The notes beneath the pieces are model-generated. The model searched no databases and was not told the DNA's origin. It was given only the letters and a program-made list of their open reading frames with translations. The translations under genes were made by a program, and so were the position numbers. Below, piece by piece: positions 24,524-35,632 of a stretch of 64,000 nucleotides of DNA. The stretch comes from Cristatella mucedo (Eukaryota; Bryozoa; Phylactolaemata; Cristatellidae), in assembly GCA_009760855.2 (NCBI GenBank), contig WPIO01000040.1, positions 733,501 through 797,500 on the forward strand, in the 5' to 3' direction. How positions within the stretch are numbered: position 1 is the stretch's first letter; each line of letters begins with the position of its first letter.

Positions 24524-24790
24524 CTGCACTGAAATCCCTTGGAGACCGTGTTTTCAGTACGTATGCTCCTAAAGCGTGGATTTCACTTCTGACTGACATT
24601 TGGAATCCCCTGACTTAACGAAACGTAAAAATAAACATAGAAATTGACGTGCTTCTAGCGAAATTTGTTGGATTATCGTGTTTTTTCTTTCGCTTCTTAT
24701 CCATTTTGGCATTGAGCATGTTACCATTTACCATATTTACATGGTGACAATCCCCATGTCACCTCTAACGATGTAATGCTCGTCAAAATT
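24524..24790 (+). mobile_element. LINE family 1, degraded copy
   Basis: CTTGGAGACCGTGTTTTCAG and ATGCTCCTAAAGCGTGGA match the RT end, then a degraded 3' UTR. Old. Confidence 0.7.
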
Positions 24791-25733
24791 CGCGCTTCGT
24801 TTAAACTGAGTGTCTGCAAAGTACTGAGGAGTTTTAAATCTCTGGGAGGAACTACAGGGGTTATTGAGACATGCTTAAATAAGAGTAAAACTCTGTCTGG
24901 CAATGAAGTCGTTTGTGTGAAAAATTATTTGCACTGTCGGAGATATATTTGCACTTTGTGGATGTTCGCATTAAGCATGCATTATTGAACAGAAGCCATT
25001 ATTCCTTTCCAGTGAAGTAAAACCAATCTTATTTTAGAAATGTATCCGACGAAGTATCTCCCAAACTCGCTACGTGCCGGAAGCTTCAACTGTAAAGCTT
25101 CTCGTTGATCATGGTTTAAACTATTATTTTTGCAACTATGTCAGTTCTCGCTAGGGGTGCTAAAATGGCTTTCCTCAGTCGGCCAGCGAGTCTTATCGGA
25201 ATTTATGCACCCAATCGCTGCAATCCCACTGGAACTTAAACTTTTATTTTAAATAACTTCTCGATGCAGCGGAGGTGAACTTACTTGTAATAAATCATTC
25301 TATGTTATTTGATTTGGGCGATAGATCCGACGGCAAGCGTCATTTTCGCCTTCGCCTTATATGTTGGGAAAACAGGCTGCAGTGGACTACGAATAAATGC
25401 AAGTTTTCGTTTTCAGGAGAGTTTTCACAGGTTTACTAAATTAACAATGCTCTTTCCGAGTGTGAAGTAGCAATGCTCGGGCGATAGTAACTGCTCAAGG
25501 AAGCATGGCTGGAAGCAAACTCTATCTTTGGGCCTGACATGTTTAGGCGAAACACTATCAGCCGTGATCTGATTTTCAAACAAGCTGTGGCAGACCGTAC
25601 GTGTCGAGATAGGCGGCAACCTGTGCTCAGATTTCAAAAGTGCAGCTGTGAGTCAACATTTGTCGCCAATCCGTGGCACCGGTAGGGGGATGTGCTCAAC
25701 TCGCAATCTTTGCTGGGTGTCCACTGCATTATT
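24791..25733. other. 3' flank of gene B
   Basis: Region behind the poly(A) signal of gene B. No second gene or repeat recognised. Confidence 0.5.
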
Positions 25734-25739
25734 TTTATT
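25734..25739 (-). promoter_or_regulatory. Candidate poly(A) signal of gene B
   Basis: AATAAA on the minus strand, 115 nt past the stop codon of E13. It is the only canonical hexamer I saw close behind the stop. The cleavage site is not known. Confidence 0.5.
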
Positions 25740-25853
25740 CTTGGAATATCGAGCACAGAAGCGAAATTTTGTAATGCCATTCTCACGATTGTGGCAGTGA
25801 AAATATTAAAGTCCAACCACTGAGATAAGTAGTTTCTGAACTTTTTAGGCGCA

Positions 25854-25928
25854 TCAAAGAACCGGCGAGCGTAGGATGAACACAAGCACCATTGCAGCTG
25901 GAATCCACAGCCTTAGCGTCGCACTCGG
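25854..25928 (-). CDS. MOXD1-like: Gene B exon E13: hydrophobic C-terminus and stop
   Basis: 75 nt including TGA. It encodes PSATLRLWIPAAMVLVFILR and four more residues. The run WIPAAMVLVFIL is a likely membrane anchor or GPI-type signal, as at the C-terminus of vertebrate MOXD1. Acceptor TTTGCAG. It is separated from the previous exon by 158 nt. Confidence 0.85.
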   Translation of the reverse strand, partial: PSATLRLWIPAAMVLVFILRSPVL

Positions 25929-26086
25929 CTGCAAATTCATTGCAGCTCCACGAGAGTCACTCCACATCGGAGTAGCAAGCTAAAATGGAGCGTCTTTGCT
26001 TAGAGTTTAAGTCGTAATTGGTAGCCGTAAATCAAGATATGTGCATGCATTGCGACATAATTCAACGGCAGGAATGCACAACTCAC

Positions 26087-26182
26087 CTTTGATGTCATCA
26101 TGTCACACTCGGAAGGGCTGGTGCTAATCCTTTCAACTGGAGAGCGGACCACATCCGGTATATTCCATAAACCTGTCACTGT
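26087..26182 (-). CDS. MOXD1-like: Gene B exon E12b: C-terminal tail
   Basis: 96 nt, phase 0 to 0, 32 codons from TVTGLWNIPD to SECDMMTSK. Acceptor TTTTCAGAC context with AG before 26182, donor GTGAGT. It continues the cysteine-containing tail between the catalytic core and the membrane-proximal end. Confidence 0.82.
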
Positions 26183-27004
26183 CTGAAAATTGACGACAAC
26201 CGAGGCTTGAATGTTCTCATCAAAAGCTCTTCTAACGAGAAAATATCTGGCTATATGTATGTGTAAAATACTGGCTATTAGAGACGACGAGCCTTTTTCA
26301 ATGTTGAAGCTTTTACAACTTGCGGGTGCTGAATTTCATAGGTGAAGCAAAGATAACAACGATAATTGGACTGAATGAATTTCTAGGTTTTACGGACTTT
26401 CCGCATGCGAGGCCAAATTTCAGGCCACTTTCTTCAATCTTCACAGCTACTCTCATGAACGGATGAGATGCTTGCCTTTTTTCTGACGAGTTTACAGCAA
26501 AACCAGAGTGCTACATATATATATTTAGAGTACACGGAACGTATGGAATCACAGGCATCGCATCTTCTCCTTATTTGCATTTCTTCTTTTGTAAAGGTGG
26601 TACAGAGAAATTTTCCTCTTATGTAAAGCTTGTGAAAACTCGTGGTCATGAATCATGCTGATCTGGTTTTTCTATAAGTTCAGTAATGTTGTTAATATTG
26701 TGAGAAGGTAATGTGGCAGTCCGGGTGGATCTCGGACCGCCTGCTCTTCTCACTCGAGTTGTTAAGGACAATCTTTAACTAAAATTTGGAGAGCCTGCCT
26801 CGTTTTTGTATGATGCCAAAACCTGTTATTAATCGATAAATTACATAATGAAAATCTGTACTGCTTTATTGTATTGTGGTATTGTATTCTGAAAATCTGT
26901 GAAAATCCTGTACAGAAATTTCCTGACGTAACGACGATTGAAAGGAAACTAAACATGCACGCATTTCTAACTGCATCATCCTTCCAATTTTTATTTGAGC
27001 GATT
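26183..27004. other. Intron before E12b of gene B, unique part
   Basis: No repeat or gene recognised. Confidence 0.5.
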
Positions 27005-27880
27005 GTTTAGCACTGAAATGGAAGATCTAACACTGTCTTGGATGTCGACAAAATTCCAGCAACTAAACGACAATAAAACTGAATTGCTGTTAATAAGATA
27101 TCCCTGGTGCGGATGGCTGGAGTAGAAGGCTTTGCTCGTTTAATCGGTGATACTCTTGTGCGATCATGTGAACAAAATTAAATCTCGTCTTTGACAGCTG
27201 CTTACATTCTAATAGCCTCGTTAAAAAGACTGCTACCACAGATTGCCATCACGTCCAGTCACTATCTAAGATTAGCAACTGTCTTCCATGGTAGCCTGCA
27301 AAACATTTAACTAAATCTTTAGTTCTGTCTCGGCTAGATTATTCTCTTTCGGCTCGGCCTACCAAAAAAAAGCAACTAGTCCACTGCTGCTGGCTTTGAC
27401 CGCAGCTGCAAGGCGATTTTGCAAATCACCGAGGTTTGACCATGTATCTCATTCGCTAGAAGAGCTTAGATGACCGCAGGTTGATCAAATGATACAGAGC
27501 AAAGATCTTACGGTAAACTAAAAGGCCAGCCACGGCTTGGCTCCTCTATATCTAGTTGAACTGCTGCACCAGTGCCAGCCTCTTCGTGCCCCTGAGGGGC
27601 ACGAGGAAGCACCCTGCTCTATTCTTCCGCTTAAAGACCGTTGGCGACTGAAGCTTTTTCTCTGAAGGTGCTAGACTGTGGAAACACCAGTTCACCTGCT
27701 GCCGACTATGGCACATTCTTTCCAGCCGTCATGAGCTGCTACTTTCATGTTACTTACTACACCAACTGCTCTTCAGACTCTGCTGTCATTTTCACTTCCT
27801 CTTTGTTGCTTGAGAAGAAGTCTGTTGGCTACGGAAAGCCGCTTAGGCTGTGAGTGCAACATGCAAAACTCTCCCAAGTA
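27005..27880 (+). mobile_element. LINE family 2 (CR1/L2-like), degraded RT end and 3' UTR
   Basis: Starts at LSWMSTKFQQLNDNKTELLL (RT palm/thumb), continues through several stops and frameshifts with SRLDYSLSA and ARLWKHQF-like blocks, and ends with a 3' UTR shared with 36775-38000 (CTGTTGGCTAC, GGCTGTGAGTGCA). It differs in sequence from LINE family 1. Confidence 0.8.
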
Positions 27881-28150
27881 CAACCCGCATAACCGTTTTC
27901 GGCTTATTGCAGTTACAGATGGAGATACCTTACAAGATATAATCGACATGCACAGATGCATAGTGAGGAGGCATGGTACAGATGTAGCCCGCCTGAAGTC
28001 TAAGGGAGTGCCAAAAGCAAATCGGACTGTGAAAATTGTAGAAAAAACTTTTCGAGTGAGAATGCCAATCTTGATTTCAAGCAAGTACTCTTTCTAATGA
28101 TCGTGACTAGCCCTGGTTGAGCTAGTTTAGAGTGTTTACAGATTGAGGCT
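27881..28150 (+). other. Open frame of unknown origin
   Basis: A plus-strand frame continues to 28097 with DGDTLQDIIDMHRCIVRRHG and later KVPKANRT-like residues. It has no start of its own and I recognise no family. It may be the tail of the LINE 2 copy or unrelated. Confidence 0.2.
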
Positions 28151-28177
28151 AATCTGAAGCTTGAAGCTTTGGCAGCT

Positions 28178-28227
28178 CACACACACACACACCAACACAC
28201 ACACACACGTAAACAAACACACACACT
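28178..28227. repeat. (AC)n-rich imperfect microsatellite
   Basis: Interrupted AC repeats with AAACA interruptions. Confidence 0.9.
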
Positions 28228-28239
28228 TACTGAAACACC

Positions 28240-28690
28240 GAGAAGGCTTCAACCACTCGGCTCACGAGGCTAGTGCTCGCTGGGCAACAAGTACACAGCC
28301 ATTCACTTCTCCATCAGCGTTCCAACTCACGGACGGAGAAGACAGGGGAACGGAAGAACAAAGCCTCTTACGTCCGCCTACTCCATCAAGCCTGTCACAG
28401 GCAGGCTGCTTGGCGCCAAGAGCGAGTCGGGCATGCTACGCCCCATTAAGGAGGAGCCAGCACATGACCGTGACCGAGCGCTGACACACAATTAGACCAC
28501 GTGACCACTGTGACTATATAGAGCTGGTGCTTTTCTGCAGTCGCTCTCCTGGGGCAACGGTCGATGAGTATAATACTGAGCTTGAGTTATTGTAAGCCTG
28601 TTCGTGAGTCGGCTGCAAGTCCGTATATGGGTCAGCAGTAAAATACAGGCTTCTTTTGGGCTGTTACTAAGAAGGTTTTCTTGCTAGAGC
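28240..28690 (+). mobile_element. Possible solo LTR or promoter-bearing repeat
   Basis: GC-richer block with CACGTGACC, then GACTATATAGAGCTGGTGC and GCAGTCGCTC about 25 bp further on: a TATA box with an initiator-like spacing, as in LTR promoters. Boundaries and target duplications were not found. Confidence 0.3.
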
Positions 28691-29668
28691 TGAGTGCAGA
28701 ATAACAAGCTCTGAGTTGCTATCGTTGGCGTATATACTTAATGACTTGGCACTAAAGGCATCGCTAGAAGTCATGTCTTTCATTGTTATCTATGGAGAAG
28801 ATGGGTTTCCCAATTTGAGAGTTGCATTGCAAGTCCTTCTCACTTTTGCTGCATTAGTTGCCCCTGTGAACGTTCCTTTAGCTAGCTGAAGATAATCCTA
28901 TCTCATCCGAGATCATCAATGGAGCAAGATTGACTCTCTGATTTATCCTTGTCATGCTTTGAGAAACACTGGAAAATGTTGACTCTCAAACTTCAATAGA
29001 CCAGATAGCCTCTATCAAGGTCAGATGTAATCATCACCAAAGTTAAAGCCATTTGCTTAAATAAATAGAGTCTAGGTAATACGTCTAATGAGTCGAGTAG
29101 TTGAAATTTAAATATTCACTACAAATTCAGTATCAGGTATGAAAGTGTTAATTGTCAGCTATTTACAAAGTATATCAGGAACTAGCTAGTGTTGACTTTT
29201 AAATCGATTTGACAAAGTTACCAGAAATTAGAGAAACATGAACACGATGAGTTCTCATCGTCAGAAACAATGACAACTAATGATGGGGTCACCAACATAG
29301 CCATAATGCATAATAAAAGTGCCCTCTGCACTTCTGAGCTACTTTTGTAGCTTGGATCTCATGCTGCAGCCGGCTTTTTTAATAACCTCGCGTTTTGCAC
29401 TTGAAGCTTTGTCGTTGGCGTCCAGATTTCAAACCTTGTTAAGTGACATAAAATGTGGTCAATCGGAACACACCAGACCGGCTTTAGAAAACGCCTAAAG
29501 CCAATTGGCGCCACGAATTGTGCTTTTTGAAAATTTTGTACTCGGGCTAGGCCTAAGAACTTGTTAACTGCATTTCCGTGCCTAGGGATAGGCATAGCTT
29601 GAACAGTCTGTAAACAATGCTGGGATGATGACACTCATACGTAACTCAGTGGTTTCAGTTATGCTTAC
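28691..29668. other. Intron between E12 and E12b of gene B, remainder
   Basis: No repeats recognised. The minus frame 29359-29634 lacks any family signature. Confidence 0.5.
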
Positions 29669-29792
29669 CGAGTTTGTTACACACGAATCTATGGACGTTC
29701 CGTTGAAATAGCGATCCTCCATCTGAGAAACCATCTCACTAGTCCAGTTACCTAAGTCTAAACCTTGGTACGGAGCACGATACCAGATAAAC
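29669..29792 (-). CDS. MOXD1-like: Gene B exon E12: post-catalytic region
   Basis: 124 nt, phase 2 to 0. The split Ser joins E11 to FIWYRAPYQGLDLGNW and ends DSCVTNS. It was called from the open frame, both splice sites (TTTCAG, GTAAGC) and phase. This tail is poorly conserved in the family, so the homology support is weaker than for the core exons. Confidence 0.85.
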
Positions 29793-30305
29793 CTGAAAAG
29801 GAAGATCTGAATTAACTGCTATCCATGGTGCTTCTTCGCATCTAGCTTGTTAACATAAGCAGCCATCACCACTCAAGCTTTAAAGTTTTTAGCGACGACA
29901 AAAATTGCTCCTGCTTTATTTGCATTTTATGGTTTTATTGAGAACAATGTGTCAACTGACGGATTTAGGAAATTCAAAGGGCTGGCTGCTGTAGCAGCTT
30001 CGTCTTCTGCCGAGTAGAGCAATGCTAGTCTGCAAGAATTTGCCGTTGGTCTCGGACTTTGATGGGGGTGTGGCGGCACTTTGTGCCAACTTTGACTAAG
30101 CCTTCTAACAAAAAGGGGCTCTGCAATCAACTCAGGCATAGCTATTACCAGGGAAGCCCTTGCCTTGTTTACCACTAGATCTATAAAACCCATCTGTAGC
30201 AGCCTGTGCTAACGGTTTTTTAGTGTGACGGAATAGTTAAATATTGGCCTGCAAATTATGATGCATTTGATGCTCTAATATTATTCACTGCTCCTGAATT
30301 ATAAT
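29793..30305. other. Intron between E11 and E12 of gene B, near E12
   Basis: The minus frame 29927-30193 is open for 88 codons but has no signature and no splice support. Nothing else seen. Confidence 0.5.
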
Positions 30306-30722
30306 AGATAATAATAATAATGATAATAATAATGCACTTGATAAAGCGCCCTCAGAGAACTCAATCTCTCTCTCTCTCTATGTGCTTCACTGCAGAGGGA
30401 AATGCAATTGAATTGTGAATAATATCAGGCTTGATAAACAAACAAAATGAATAACATGGTTAGGGGTGATATGCGCAAGGTCAGCATGCAAATGTGGTTT
30501 GTGGCAGCATTCACAGTGTCTGCACGCATAAACACGTGAAGGACGAATCACACGGACCCACTAAATGCTGCCCTAAAAAACACACCTATAGGTGTGTTTT
30601 TAAGCTCTTTTTAAATGTGGTCAAGTCAGGGTATGTTGTGACGCAAGTCGGGAGAGAGTTCCAGGCTTTAGGAGCATACAAAATAAATGCCCGGTCTCCA
30701 AAGGATTTGAGGTTACGAACTG
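30306..30722 (-). mobile_element. LINE family 1, 5'-truncated copy
   Basis: (TAA)n tail followed by the 3' UTR and the last RT codons, ending near the FGDRAF block. It has a small internal duplication around ACACACCTATAGGTGTGTTT. Confidence 0.9.
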
Positions 30723-32446
30723 GTCCTTATTATTAGTGATTAGATAACTTAAAGAAGTCAATTTTTTACATCCTTCAAACTGGAGTTGTGCTCCAGGCGT
30801 TTACCGGTAAGAATTTCTTTGAGCTTCACAGGGAAGTCGGAGTATGCCTTGGCCGTTTTTGGCTGCCTGTAATCATCTGTCACTTCAGAATATAAACTGC
30901 TCTATGTCTTGGACACGGCATATTGGCATTACGACAATGGTGCTCGGAATTTTTGTATTCATTGTCTGACGGTCAGCCAACACGTCCATGCGTTTGTCTG
31001 AGAGTTTGTGCATGATTGTGTGCCTGTCTGAGCCTGAGTGCGTGTGCTAGTGTGTGTTCTGTGTGTCTGTGTGCGTATTGATGCCGCTTTCCTAAGTTGG
31101 TAGCTGTGCTCCCAAGCTGCAGGCTTCACCGCTATTCGAAGCGAGGCGACAAGACCTGAAACTGTTGGCAGTGCTGCAATTAAGACTTATGTCCGTTAGC
31201 AGCGAAGTGTCTGCTTTTGTTAAATAAAGCGAAGCAGGAGCATCAATACAATATGGAATAGTCGGTTTATTTTCTCATTTGGCGTTCAAGCTTTCCAAGC
31301 TCTCTTCGTACGTAGCTCACGAGTCTTCTAACCTATAAAACTGTTGCCAAATTTCTTCCATTAAGTGTAATTCACTCACACTCTTCGACCACGGCTCAAG
31401 CTCATGCCGGACCAAAATATTAAACGCATCTATATAATCCATATATTTTATACGGCATCGCTAACTCGAAAAGCATTGCCAATAATATATAGAATATTTT
31501 TCAAAGTCTTGAAATTAAAATGCTCTAGACTGTTTTAGTCACAAAGCACTGAATTTTTAAATTGCTAAATTGTGCATCCTGTAAAACTGTTGGGTAAGTG
31601 AGGTGCCCTGCAGCCGATCAAGCATTCTAAACAAAGCGGTTTCTCTAACCACGCTCTAGCCGAGCATTGTAAAGGTAGAGCTTCGCATGCACGTCGCTGG
31701 GCACTAATATTGACGTCGATTCATCTTCAATAATGCGATGTCAGCTGGGGTCACCACCCAAATGGTCGATGAGTCAGTGGCTTGCAGGGTCAAACCTACC
31801 GCCTGCAACATATATACTTCTTCCCACAGAGTTAATCAAAAATTACTCCGAACTTGCAGCTAAAACAGCTCAACAAACAAATCCTGGAACGACTCTCATT
31901 TTTTAGGGTTCCATACGAGCTCTTAAACTTTAAATATATTATTACCTAGTCCGTGGCGAGCGACAAACTTATCTTGCTGACTAACTGCAGATGCATCACA
32001 GTTGCCAGCATCTTTGTTGGCATAATAGCTACTGTAAGCACAGCAGTCTATAGACATTTCTGAACGAATTTATGCACGAGCTTGAGCATATTTTGATGCG
32101 GACCATTTTCTTTCAGTTACTTCGTCTACGGCACTTGTGAATAACTAAGTATCAATTTTCCTCTCGAGAATGCGTCAGGTATTTGGCCCATTCTTTAGGA
32201 CACAAACATGGAGAGGCAGAGTCACAGCTCTCGTAAGCTCACTCTGCCCACGGTGATTAGCTATGTATACCAATTTAGGTTATGCATGTAATAGATATAA
32301 TCGCATATCGCTTCCAGCTTGGCTATTAGTTGTGTTGCAGTAATTATGCTTATTCTGTTCGGTTGCTAGCTGGCAGTGATGAAAACTCAAGCTATTTCTG
32401 TTCATCGCGAATCTCAAATGCATGCCAAAACAATGCGGATACTTAC
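30723..32446. other. Intron between E11 and E12 of gene B, main part
   Basis: 31010-31080 is a TG-rich imperfect repeat. No genes recognised. Confidence 0.5.
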
Positions 32447-32592
32447 GATTTGCGGCTTATGTTCAATATTTTGTATATTGGGTCAGCATCGTCGTTAACA
32501 AAACGGGGAAACGTCTCGCAGAGCTTGATGTCGGTGCGAGGGTAATAGAAGATGAACGATAGGCACATCTCTTGCATCGTTGAGGGCCCGCC
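32447..32592 (-). CDS. MOXD1-like: Gene B exon E11: CuM methionine, MQEMCLSF
   Basis: 146 nt, phase 0 to 2. It encodes GGPSTMQEMCLSFIFYYP and then TDIKLC; the Met of EMC is the CuM ligand and the YYP motif follows as in MOXD1. Acceptor CTGTAG, donor GTAAGT. The copy A equivalent lies before the window. Confidence 0.93.
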
Positions 32593-32984
32593 CTACAGCG
32601 AGCGCGCCTCACGCGTCACACTCGGCTTGCACTCTACAGCGAGCTTGTGCTTAGCATCTTCAACTCAGTCCTTGCTATTGCCATCACAGCTACTGAATTT
32701 ATTCGCATCTAAAAATTTCAGCTGCTACACTAGGCGTCAAACAGACGTATCGCAGAGTCATTATCATATTTTAGCTCACATTGTCACAGCGATGGGAGAC
32801 TATAAATCTTAGTAATGGGGAGCTTTTTTACGTGTGCAGCATGCCACCTCCTAGGAAGCCGTGCTTGTCTCTCCGGAATGGTGGGCAGGAAAAGAGCGTA
32901 TGCTGCATTACTTCTGCTATTATATAGAAGTAATTAGTAGGAGCACAAATTAAAACTCCTACCATTAGATATCCGACCATGCTA

Positions 32985-33064
32985 CCTTTCCTGCATATGT
33001 AAAGTACCTATAAAGAGAATATATTCTCTGGGGGCATTATTCAAATGTATTATTATTATTAGTA
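32985..33064 (+). mobile_element. LINE family 1, short 3' tail
   Basis: Diverged GCATATGTAAAGTACCTATA, ATATTCTCTGGGGGC, then (ATT)n. 32593-32984 before it holds nothing I can name. Confidence 0.7.
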
Positions 33065-33696
33065 TTGGTCGTGTGTACTGCCGTTGCCTGAAATCCTCCA
33101 GCCCTTAGAACAGTCGACCAATCAAACTTTGGGTGGGTGCTGCCATGTATGCGATGCATGCTAGCCCTTTGCCCGGTACTTCAGGATCGGCATTTGATGC
33201 CATGGCTCGGGCGAGGTCGTGCAACTAGGAAACGACTGGAGGGTCGTGACCTACAGTGAAACTGTGTGAGATCATCGACCCGTTGATCTAGAACTCAATC
33301 GCATGTGCAGGGACAGTTGGATGGACTGTCAAAATAGCATGCATAGTGTGATTCTGAACCGTGCATGAAATCGTTTCGCGTGGAAGAACGAGTTAAAGTT
33401 GTAACGCAGTACAAGTCAGCTGATTTAGTACTATCGTTTAAATGGTGGCAGAAAGAGAAATTTGAGCATAGAACAAAATTAGTACTTCTGAATGCAAGGT
33501 ACACATCGACGACTTGCGCAGGAAAGGAAGGAAACCTCTTCCTTTGTGAAAGACCGGGTTGCAATATCTTGCTTTGACCGCTAAAAAAGGAGATAGACTA
33601 TAAATAAAAGGCCCCAGAAACTTTGTCGCCGTCCTTAAGCTATTGTTATAATAGCAGGCAAGCAGCTGTACATCTTGCAGTGGGTATGATATAAAT
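33065..33696. other. Intron 11 of gene B, unique part
   Basis: Short overlapping frames on both strands at 33295-33577 without signature. No feature called. Confidence 0.5.
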
Positions 33697-33765
33697 AATC
33701 ACTGCTTGCTGGCCTACCAGCCATGTGCAATCAGGCGATTACAGCTGTTGCAAAACTATGCAGCT
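33697..33765 (+). mobile_element. LINE family 1 fragment, 5' of LTR element
   Basis: CTGGCCTACCAGCCATGTGC and ATCAGGCGATTACAGCTG match the LPACAIRRLQL block. The copy breaks off where the LTR-element sequence begins and resumes with its 3' tail at 35508, with about 500 bp of the LINE missing. Confidence 0.8.
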
Positions 33766-33905
33766 AGGCCTTTCTGTTTCTCATTCTGTGTCTGGGGAAA
33801 TAAAGCAGAGTCTCGTTCACTGCTCACGTTCGCCCGCTCGTGTCTTTGTGTCTCCATGAGACTCCACCAGAGCTGCTGCAGCCGGAGATACAGTAACATA
33901 ACAAT

Positions 33906-33924
33906 TGGTAGCAGAGAATGGTTT
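33906..33924 (+). promoter_or_regulatory. Primer binding site, initiator tRNA-Met type
   Basis: TGGTAGCAGAGAATGGTTT is, apart from one base, the reverse complement of the 3' end of animal initiator tRNA-Met including CCA. The gag start codon (33918-33920) lies inside it. Confidence 0.65.
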
Positions 33925-35441
33925 ACTCGAGCCGGAAAGAGTACCAGACCTTCTACGGGCTAGATGGAACGACTATACTGAGGTACGAAATGTTCAACGG
34001 CGGAACAGACTTTATGCCTTGGCTTCTAACGCTGGAGAAGGCCGTAGCAAGGCTAAAGATTCCGATGCCTCCGAAACATGTTGTGCCAGTGTGTCTGGGC
34101 GATAACGCCATACACGGTTGGGGTGGTCAGCCGGCCGAAGCTAAACAAGATTACCACAAGCTACGAAATGAATTAATCCTGAGCTTCTCGTGTTTGACGG
34201 ATGAGGAGGCCGAGCTTGAGGCCGAGAGGTTTCGACTGGAGCAGGAGCAGCTCGCCGGAGCCGAGACCGGAGCAAAGCTGGGCGACGAGCCAGCTGCATC
34301 ACAGGTCAACCCCACTGTCAACTGCCCGAAAGATTCAGAAAGGCGAGTGGAACTCACTCGGCTGCCACAGCTATCCGACTGCAATACCCATGGAGGAAGC
34401 GGGTATGGGACAGCTTCCGACATTGTAGCCACAGCAGCCGAAGAGCGCCAGAAAAACGTAAGTGCACAGCGGCAGCAGCTGGAGACGAATAAGGTGCAGG
34501 CTTCCAGCGGTGAGGCGGTAGTGGGGCAGGGGCGAGGCGATAGTTGCCTGTCTAAAGGCTCAGGCGGCCCAAGCGAGCGACGTCTCGGCGGCGAAGGCAG
34601 CAGTGAGAGTTTCGTAGCATCGAAAAGCATCTCGGCGGCAAAGAGAGAGGCCCGAGAGAGTGACGTCTTGGCTGCAGAGCTCGGTGACGAGAACTTCTTC
34701 GTAGTGGAGAGTCTCCGCACAAGCATGTCGACCCAGAGCACAGAGGAGCACTGCCAGATTGTGGTCAGCGGCGAGGCGGCAGTAGCCGGCGATAAGGCCA
34801 AGGCAGCCCACGAGAGTGACGTCTTGGCAGCGAGGCTCAACAGCAAGAGCATCGCTGAAGCAGCGATATGCATCCGTAAGACCGACGTCTTGGCCGCCAA
34901 GCCCAGCAGCTCGAGCCTCCTAGCGGCGGAGAGCATCTCAGTGGCTGCAGAGAGCTGCGCCGAGAGCGTCTTGGTGGTGAAGAGCACCTGCACGAGCGTT
35001 TCTACTCAGAACGCAGGGGAGTGCCTCGATATAACAGTCAACAGCAAGGCGATAATGGCCTGCGACGAGGTTCAGGTTGCCTGTGAGCTAAGCATCGAGA
35101 GCTTCGCTGCGGCTAATAACAACAGTGTGAGCGTTACGGCAGTGAAGAACACCCGTGAGAGCGTCTCGGTGCTGATCACAGAGCTGCACAACCGCAAGAT
35201 GGCGGAGTGGAACTCCGAGAACGGTGTGGCCATCATGAGCCACAGTGGTGTTCGAAGTGCTGGATCGGCCGGCGACGAGCGCATGCGACCGGCCATCGGG
35301 GCTTGCACGGAGATGACCTACGGGAACTGCCTGACAGTGGGAGCGGTGCCCCACAATTGCCTAAAGGTGGGCAGCATCTACGACCGGCTGCTCGCGAGGG
35401 GCAGAGCTGATGCAAGCCTCATGCTAGTGGCGGTTACGTAG
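33918..35441 (+). CDS. Gag-like protein of an LTR element, 507 aa
   Basis: The N-terminal ~110 residues look like a retrotransposon gag/capsid start (FNGGTDFMPWLLTLEKAV, then a charged helix EEAELEAERFRLEQEQLA). Residues ~230-450 are low-complexity Ser/Ala/Val sequence built from degenerate repeats, with (S/T)DVLAA(E/R/K) three times. I see no CCHC zinc knuckle and no catalytic domain. The start is the first ATG after the PBS. The intact frame suggests a recent insertion or selection; a host-adopted gag gene is possible but unsupported. Confidence 0.6.
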   Translation: MVYSSRKEYQTFYGLDGTTILRYEMFNGGTDFMPWLLTLEKAVARLKIPMPPKHVVPVCLGDNAIHGWGGQPAEAKQDYHKLRNELILSFSCLTDEEAELEAERFRLEQEQLAGAETGAKLGDEPAASQVNPTVNCPKDSERRVELTRLPQLSDCNTHGGSGYGTASDIVATAAEERQKNVSAQRQQLETNKVQASSGEAVVGQGRGDSCLSKGSGGPSERRLGGEGSSESFVASKSISAAKREARESDVLAAELGDENFFVVESLRTSMSTQSTEEHCQIVVSGEAAVAGDKAKAAHESDVLAARLNSKSIAEAAICIRKTDVLAAKPSSSSLLAAESISVAAESCAESVLVVKSTCTSVSTQNAGECLDITVNSKAIMACDEVQVACELSIESFAAANNNSVSVTAVKNTRESVSVLITELHNRKMAEWNSENGVAIMSHSGVRSAGSAGDERMRPAIGACTEMTYGNCLTVGAVPHNCLKVGSIYDRLLARGRADASLMLVAVT

Positions 35442-35507
35442 CCTGCACGAGTTTTGGGGTGGAAGCGCCCCCTGTCAGGCTGGCTGACTAATTTTTTTTT
35501 AATTCTT

Positions 35508-35632
35508 TGGTTGTCTATTAAGCATGATATTACTCGCCATTCAATCTATTTTCTCTTTGCAGCAAATGTAAAGCGCCTATAAAGAGATTGAGTTCTTTGA
35601 GGGCACGTTATCAAGCGTACTATTATTATTAT
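35508..35632 (+). mobile_element. LINE family 1, 3' tail behind LTR element
   Basis: TGTCTATTAAGCATGATATT, GCAGCAAATGTAAAGCGCCT, then (ATT)n. It is the continuation of the LINE at 33697-33765. Confidence 0.85.

Larger units (their letters stand above)
33766..35507 (+). mobile_element. LTR-retroelement fragment: partial LTR, PBS and gag-like ORF
   Basis: 33766-33903 looks like the end of an LTR (AATAAA at 33799, ending ..AACA). A tRNA-type primer binding site follows at 33906, and a single long gag-like frame fills 33918-35441. After the stop come only about 65 bp, with no protease, reverse transcriptase, integrase or second LTR. The element sits inside a LINE copy, antisense to gene B, in its intron between E10 and E11. 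Confidence 0.7.

Noticed and set aside
24337-24618. Short plus-strand gene
   Set aside because: Its second half is the degraded LINE FGDRVFSTYAPKAW block, and the first half has no support.
28240-28690. Confident LTR call
   Set aside because: A TATA box and plausible initiator spacing are visible, but I found no TG..CA ends, second LTR, PBS or target duplication.
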